From NCBI GenBank assembly GCA_027037575.1, contig JALVZP010000167.1, positions 1 through 9,340 on the forward strand: DNA of 9,340 nt, read 5' to 3'. The notes beneath the pieces were generated by a model. That model worked only from the letters and a program-made list of their open reading frames with translations, ran no database searches and was not told where the DNA came from. The translations under genes and the position numbers were made by a program. This stretch comes from Desulfobacterales bacterium. Its GTDB lineage: Bacteria; Desulfobacterota; DSM-4660; Desulfatiglandales; JALVZP01. Shown here piece after piece: positions 5,684-9,340 of the stretch; positions within the stretch are counted from its first letter, which is position 1, and every line of letters begins with the position of its first letter.

Positions 5684-6717
5684 GGAGATGCCACCTCTTT
5701 GAGCATATCTATGTCTTCAAGCACCTTTCCTGTTCCCCTGACAACCGCTGTTAAAGGATCTTCTGCAATATGCACAGGAAGCTTTGTCTCTTCCCTGAGT
5801 AACACATCTATATTCTTGAGCAATGAACCTCCTCCAGTAAGCATTATCCCGGTATCCACTATATCTGCTGCCAGCTCTGGTGGAGTCTGCTCTAATGCAG
5901 TTCTTACTGCATCTACAATAGCCCTTATTTGATCAGATATTGCCTTCCTGATCTCATCAGAATCAATAGTCAAGATCTTTGGTATCCCTGTAATAAGATC
6001 TCTTCCCTTAACTTCTATGGTTTCTACTTCATCTGGAGAAGGATAGGCATTTCCAATAGCAATCTTTATTGCCTCTGCAGTGCTCTGTCCAATAAGGAGA
6101 TTGTATGTCCTCTTCAGGTAGTTTATAATTGCATCATCCATCTTATCTCCACCAACCCTTATGGATTTGCTATAAACCATACCTGCCAGTGATATAACTG
6201 CAACTTCTGTTGTTCCTCCTCCTATATCCACTATCATATTGCTCTTGGGCTCTGTTACAGGAAGTCCTGCTCCTATTGCTGCTGCTATTGGTTCTTCAAT
6301 GAGATAGACCTCCCTTGCACCTGCAGATTCTGCTGATTCCCTAACAGCCCTTCTTTCTACCTGTGTAATTCCACTTGGGACACATATTACAATCCTTGGC
6401 CTAACCAATGACGCCCTATTGTGAACCTTCCTTATAAAATACCTGAGCATTGCCTCAGCTATCTCAAAATCTGCGATTACTCCATCTTTTAAAGGCCTTA
6501 CAGCAGTTATATTGCCAGGAGTTCTACCAAGCATTCTCTTTGCCTCTTTTCCCACTGTGATGATCTTTTTATTGTCTCTTCCATCCTTTTTTACTGCAAC
6601 TACAGATGGCTCATTTAAAACAATACCTTTTCCCTTTACATAGACCAGTGTATTTGCAGTTCCAAGATCTATAGCAAGATCATTAGAAAAAAATCCAAGT
6701 ATAGAATTTAATACCAT
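5680..6717 (-). CDS. mreB: Rod shape-determining protein MreB, actin homologue
   Basis: MreB is an ATP-binding filament protein under the inner membrane that directs the wall-elongation complex. The 345 residues contain the actin-fold motifs: phosphate-1 DLGTANT (17-23), the EEPIAAAIGAG segment (about 141-151) with the expected catalytic glutamate, phosphate-2 DIGGGTTE (164-171), and adenosine motif LTGGGSLLKNID (293-304). The ATG at 6717 is preferred over the in-frame TTG at 6723: the Shine-Dalgarno AGGAG (6726-6730) is 8 nt from the ATG but only 2 nt from the TTG. The hydrophobic start VLNSILGFF resembles the membrane-binding N-terminus of Gram-negative MreB. First gene of the operon, divergent from rpmH. 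No convincing promoter was found for it in the 92-bp spacer. Confidence 0.98.
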   Translation of the reverse strand: MVLNSILGFFSNDLAIDLGTANTLVYVKGKGIVLNEPSVVAVKKDGRDNKKIITVGKEAKRMLGRTPGNITAVRPLKDGVIADFEIAEAMLRYFIRKVHNRASLVRPRIVICVPSGITQVERRAVRESAESAGAREVYLIEEPIAAAIGAGLPVTEPKSNMIVDIGGGTTEVAVISLAGMVYSKSIRVGGDKMDDAIINYLKRTYNLLIGQSTAEAIKIAIGNAYPSPDEVETIEVKGRDLITGIPKILTIDSDEIRKAISDQIRAIVDAVRTALEQTPPELAADIVDTGIMLTGGGSLLKNIDVLLREETKLPVHIAEDPLTAVVRGTGKVLEDIDMLKEVASP

Positions 6718-6743
6718 ATCCAAATCTCCTTTTTGTTTTTATC

Positions 6744-6772
6744 TTGACAAAGAATTCCAAGAATGATTTCAT
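6744..6772 (+). promoter_or_regulatory. Candidate promoter of the rpmH-rnpA-yidD-yidC-jag cluster
   Basis: A perfect -35 TTGACA (6744-6749) is followed after 17 bp by TTTCAT (6767-6772), a poor -10 but directly preceded by TGA (6764-6766), which fits an extended -10. Transcription would start near 6779, about 30 nt before the rpmH ATG. The -35 is 27 bp upstream of the mreB ATG, so initiation here may compete with mre transcription. A second possible -10, TTAAAT (6772-6777), has a spacer of 22 bp, which is too long. Confidence 0.45.
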
Positions 6773-6809
6773 TAAATCTTACTAAATTCTGACTTGGGAG
6801 TGAACTGAA

Positions 6810-6944
6810 ATGAAAAGGATTTATAGAAACAGCAATCTTAAAAGGGCACGCACTCATGGATTCAGAGCACGTATGAGGACAAGAGGAGGAAGAAAGGTTC
6901 TTAAAAGAAGAAGGGCAAAGGGTAGAAAAAGGCTGACCGTCTAA
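6810..6944 (+). CDS. rpmH: 50S ribosomal protein L34
   Basis: Forty-four residues, very basic, matching L34 along its whole length: MKRIYRNSNLKRARTHGFRA, then RMRTRGGRKVLKRRRAKGRKR and LTV at the end. It is a structural protein of the large ribosomal subunit. GGGAG (6796-6800) lies 9 nt before the ATG and serves as the Shine-Dalgarno. Residues 4-8 (IYRNS) differ from the common TYQPS form but the HGFRARM and RRRAKGRKRLTV cores are intact. It is first in its cluster, followed by rnpA after 6 nt as in most bacteria. dnaA, a frequent upstream neighbour, is replaced here by divergent mreB. Confidence 0.97.
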   Translation: MKRIYRNSNLKRARTHGFRARMRTRGGRKVLKRRRAKGRKRLTV

Positions 6945-6950
6945 TTTCAT

Positions 6951-7304
6951 ATGCATGTATGTAAAGATTTTTCTTTCTCCAAAAAAGGAAGATTATTGAA
7001 GAGAAAAGATTTTGTCAATCTAAATTATCAGGTCAAACGCATATATACCCAAAATTTTTTGATCCTTTTAAAAAAGAATAGCTTGTCTTATAGTAGATTA
7101 GGAATTACTGTATCAAAAAAGATAGGAAAGGCAGTGAAAAGAAATAGGATAAAAAGGTTAATAAGGGAATTTTTTAGGCTTAATAAGTCTAAGCTTCCAA
7201 AAGGATATGATATGAATATAATAGCAAGAGCAGATATCAGCAGATTAAAATTACAGGATGTGGAGAAGGAGTTGAAAGATGTGCTTATCGGTTTTTCTTC
7301 GTAA
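6951..7304 (+). CDS. rnpA: Ribonuclease P protein component
   Basis: RnpA is the protein subunit of RNase P; it helps the catalytic RNA bind and cut 5' leaders of pre-tRNAs. The 117-residue, strongly basic protein is of family length. It carries the signature KRNRIKRLIREFFR (63-76, RNR at 64-66), the LLKRKDF segment (15-21) near the N-terminus, and the LGITVSKKIGKAV strand (50-62). The ATG at 6951 is 6 nt after the rpmH stop. No good Shine-Dalgarno is present, so coupling to rpmH is likely. Its last 26 bp overlap yidD in another frame. Confidence 0.95.
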   Translation: MHVCKDFSFSKKGRLLKRKDFVNLNYQVKRIYTQNFLILLKKNSLSYSRLGITVSKKIGKAVKRNRIKRLIREFFRLNKSKLPKGYDMNIIARADISRLKLQDVEKELKDVLIGFSS

Positions 7305-7527
7305 ACCCTTATATTATTTGAGATATGTTCCAATATTCTTTATTCTACTTTACAAAAACCTTATATCTCCTATATTTCCTGCAAGTTGCCGTTTTGTTCC
7401 ATCTTGCTCTACATATGCATTAGAGGCATTTAAGAAGCATGGGATTGTAAAAGGATTTTATTTGGCTATAATTAGGCTGAGTAAATGTCATCCTTTTCAT
7501 CCGGGTGGTTATGATCCAGTAGAATAA
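7279..7527 (+). CDS. yidD: Membrane protein insertion efficiency factor YidD
   Basis: An 82-residue protein of the YidD (DUF37) family, thought to assist YidC-dependent insertion at the inner membrane through an amphipathic N-terminal helix. The family core is clear: KNLISPIFPASCRFVPSCSTY (26-46), ALEAFKKHG (47-55), and SKCHPFHPGGYDPV (68-81), with conserved Cys37, Cys43 and Cys70. The ATG at 7279 lies 26 bp inside rnpA and is supported by AAGGAG 7 nt upstream. Its position between rnpA and yidC is the canonical one. Confidence 0.95.
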   Translation: MCLSVFLRKPLYYLRYVPIFFILLYKNLISPIFPASCRFVPSCSTYALEAFKKHGIVKGFYLAIIRLSKCHPFHPGGYDPVE

Positions 7528-7548
7528 AATGGGTTACAGGAATGTCAT

Positions 7549-9165
7549 ATGGAAGAAAGGGCCTTACTCGCATTTATCTTGTCATTTGTTGTGCTTCTCG
7601 GATGGCTATTACTTTTTGCACCAAAACAGAGTATACATAAGCAAAAAGGAAATATAATAAAAAAAACAGCTTCCGAGAAAGGAATAAAAAAAGAGATAAA
7701 AATACCGCCACCACTCCCGACTCCTGCTTATAGGGCTAATGAAGTTGAAACCCTGGTCGATTCTTCTCTTTATAGGGCAAAGATAAGTAATCTTGGTCCA
7801 TCAATAAAGGAATTTCTCTTAAAAAAATACTATAAAACACCAGATAAAAATTCTGGCTGGGTAGATATTATCCCCTCTGAACTAAAGTCCTTAAGCCCTA
7901 TACTCTTAGGATTTGATCTGCTGGATAAGACTCCAATCCCCTATAAGCCAGAAAAGATAGGTCTTAAAGTATATAAAAAATCAAAAGAGCTCACATATAC
8001 TGCCTCATATATGGGAATAAATGTAAAAAAGACATTTCATTTTTATCCTGACTCCTATAAGATTGACCTTACTGTTGATATAAAAAATCTTAACAAGTCT
8101 CCTGTAAAGGGCTCATTTATTGCAAAGCTAAACGGGCTAATTCCTGGCCATAGAAAGACACACTATTACTCCCACTTAGGGCTTGCTGCCTATGTTCAGA
8201 ATGAATTGAAGCAGATAAAGTTAAAAAAGAAGGGTCAGAAAAAGATATTCTCTGGAAATATAGAATGGATTGCATGTGAAAGCAGATATTTTTTGGCAGC
8301 GATAATTCCTCAACTAAAAGATGGTACATTGGAAGTGAAGAAATTCCAGGATGGTATATTAGAAGGATATTATAAAAGCGGCTCTTTCACCATTCCACCG
8401 TCAGGAGATATAAAGCACAAATTTATCCTCTATATAGGGCCAAAGGAGATTCCTATTCTAAAGAAAATAGGATTTCATTTGGATGAGGTAGTGGATTTTG
8501 GATGGACAGATTTTATTGCAAAACCCCTCTTATATATCCTCAGATTCTTTTACAGATTTACCCATAATTATGGAATTGCAATCATCCTTTTAACAATCCT
8601 TGTAAAGATTATATTCTGGCCTTTTACACATAAGAGCTATGAATCCATGAAGCAGATGCAGAAACTCCAGCCACTTATGGAAAAGATAAGGGAAAAATAC
8701 AAAGATGATAAAGAAAGATTAAATAGAGAGATAATGAATCTCTACAGGACATATAAGGTGAATCCACTAAGTGGATGTCTTCCTATTCTTATTCAAATAC
8801 CTGTATTTTTTGCCTTATACAGGGTCCTTTGTGATGCAATAGAGCTGAGGCATGCACCTTTTATACTATGGATAAATGATCTTTCTGCCCCAGATAGGCT
8901 ATTTCGCTTTTCATTCCATATTCCACTTATGGCTCCTCCTTATGGTATTCCTGTGCTTACCTTGCTTATGGGGCTTACCATGTATATACAGCAGAAGATG
9001 AGTCCACAGCCTGGAGATCCCTCACAGGCAAAGATGATGATGTTACTTCCAATCGTATTTACTGTTATGTTTATTAACTTCCCGTCAGGCCTTGTGCTTT
9101 ACTGGCTGGTAAACAATATCTTATCAATTATTCAACAATACATAGTTCAAAAAAGGACAACCTGA
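7549..9165 (+). CDS. yidC: Membrane protein insertase YidC (Oxa1 family, Gram-negative type)
   Basis: YidC inserts and folds inner-membrane proteins, alone or with SecYEG. The 538 residues show a first membrane helix (about 7-23), a linker, a large periplasmic beta domain (about 60-310), and the Oxa1 core: LLYILRFFYRF and YGIAIILLTILVKIIFWPFT (TM2), a charged hairpin with LQPLMEKIREKYKDD (373-387), NPLSGCLPILIQIPVFFALY (405-424), MGLTMYIQQKMSP (474-486), and FPSGLVLYWLVNNILSIIQQ (511-530). By alignment from memory, Lys353 takes the place of the groove arginine (E. coli Arg366), keeping the positive charge. The ATG at 7549 has AGGA 7 nt upstream and lies 21 nt after yidD. Two other nearby ATGs (7529, 7542) are out of frame. 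Confidence 0.97.
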   Translation: MEERALLAFILSFVVLLGWLLLFAPKQSIHKQKGNIIKKTASEKGIKKEIKIPPPLPTPAYRANEVETLVDSSLYRAKISNLGPSIKEFLLKKYYKTPDKNSGWVDIIPSELKSLSPILLGFDLLDKTPIPYKPEKIGLKVYKKSKELTYTASYMGINVKKTFHFYPDSYKIDLTVDIKNLNKSPVKGSFIAKLNGLIPGHRKTHYYSHLGLAAYVQNELKQIKLKKKGQKKIFSGNIEWIACESRYFLAAIIPQLKDGTLEVKKFQDGILEGYYKSGSFTIPPSGDIKHKFILYIGPKEIPILKKIGFHLDEVVDFGWTDFIAKPLLYILRFFYRFTHNYGIAIILLTILVKIIFWPFTHKSYESMKQMQKLQPLMEKIREKYKDDKERLNREIMNLYRTYKVNPLSGCLPILIQIPVFFALYRVLCDAIELRHAPFILWINDLSAPDRLFRFSFHIPLMAPPYGIPVLTLLMGLTMYIQQKMSPQPGDPSQAKMMMLLPIVFTVMFINFPSGLVLYWLVNNILSIIQQYIVQKRTT

Positions 9166-9182
9166 GACAGAGGAGGTTTTTT

Positions 9183-9340
9183 ATGGAGCTTGAAAAATTC
9201 ATATTTGAAGGAAAAACAAAGGAAGAGGCAATTGAAAAGGCATGTAAGGAATTAAATCTTCCAAAAGAAAAATTGGAGATAGAGGTATTGGATCAGGGTT
9301 CTTCTGGGATATTTGGGATAGGAGGAAGAAAGAGCAGGAT
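9183..9340 (+). CDS. jag: Jag/KhpB (EloR) RNA-binding protein, N-terminal part
   Basis: Partial gene: 52 codons before the right edge. The sequence matches the Jag_N domain, with FIFEGKTKEEAIEKACKELN (6-25) and SSGIFGIGGRKSR (40-52), the GIFGIGG loop being diagnostic. The KH and R3H domains expected downstream lie outside the window. AGGAGG (9171-9176) followed by six T before the ATG is one of the best ribosome binding sites here. It begins 17 nt after yidC, the usual neighbour. In other bacteria Jag/KhpB with KhpA binds RNA and affects cell elongation, a plausible link to the nearby mre operon. Confidence 0.9.
   Translation, partial: MELEKFIFEGKTKEEAIEKACKELNLPKEKLEIEVLDQGSSGIFGIGGRKSR

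Noticed and set aside
6718..6723. MreB start at the in-frame TTG (6723), two codons longer
   Set aside because: The Shine-Dalgarno would be only 2 nt away; the ATG at 6717 has 8-nt spacing and gives the usual N-terminus.
6718..6809. Replication origin next to rpmH
   Set aside because: rpmH is often near dnaA and oriC, but no DnaA-box cluster or AT-rich repeat set is present in this short spacer, and dnaA is not adjacent.
6708..6956. 82-codon minus-strand frame opposite rpmH and the divergent spacer
   Set aside because: It lies fully across rpmH, which is certain from its whole-length match to L34. The frame has no family resemblance.

Overview
The window is AT-rich and densely coded. It reads as chromosomal DNA from a Gram-negative bacterium, probably an anaerobe. 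Evidence: a full rod-shape (elongasome) operon mreB-mreC-mreD-mrdA-rodA; a YidC with the large periplasmic domain found in Gram-negative bacteria; and a molybdopterin/tungstopterin oxidoreductase. Heavy use of AGA/AGG and ATA codons and lysine-rich proteins would suit a thermophilic or deep-branching lineage such as Desulfobacterota or Nitrospirota, but that placement is inference. No plasmid, phage, IS or CRISPR signature was seen.

Layout. Positions 1-1273 (minus) hold the N-terminal 424 codons of a DMSO-reductase-family catalytic subunit that runs off the left edge. Positions 1274-1470 are intergenic and rich in dyad symmetry; they contain a candidate promoter for the oxidoreductase (minus) and a good sigma70-type promoter for the tRNA (plus). 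Positions 1471-1544 (plus) are tRNA-Pro(GGG), converging with the end of rodA only 4 bp away. Positions 1549-6717 (minus) are the wall-elongation operon, transcribed mreB, mreC, mreD, mrdA (PBP2), rodA, with overlapping or nearly touching genes. Positions 6718-6809 are the short divergent control region. Positions 6810-9340 (plus) are the conserved cluster rpmH-rnpA-yidD-yidC-jag; jag is cut by the right edge.

How the genes work together. MreB filaments, MreC and MreD form the membrane scaffold that positions the RodA glycosyltransferase and PBP2 transpeptidase for lateral peptidoglycan synthesis. The divergent cluster couples ribosome and tRNA maturation (L34, RNase P protein) to membrane protein insertion (YidD, YidC) and an RNA-binding protein (Jag/KhpB). 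dnaA, often next to rpmH, is not in that position here: mreB is.

The coding content is ordinary housekeeping and no new multi-gene system is visible. The unusual signals are in the 1274-1550 spacer (permuted inverted repeats, abutting palindromes, repeated RGACAT hexamers, and a tRNA framed by a perfect 14-bp inverted repeat that may terminate transcription both ways), in the Fe-S cysteine spacing of the oxidoreductase, and in a 13-bp direct repeat at the mrdA/rodA junction.
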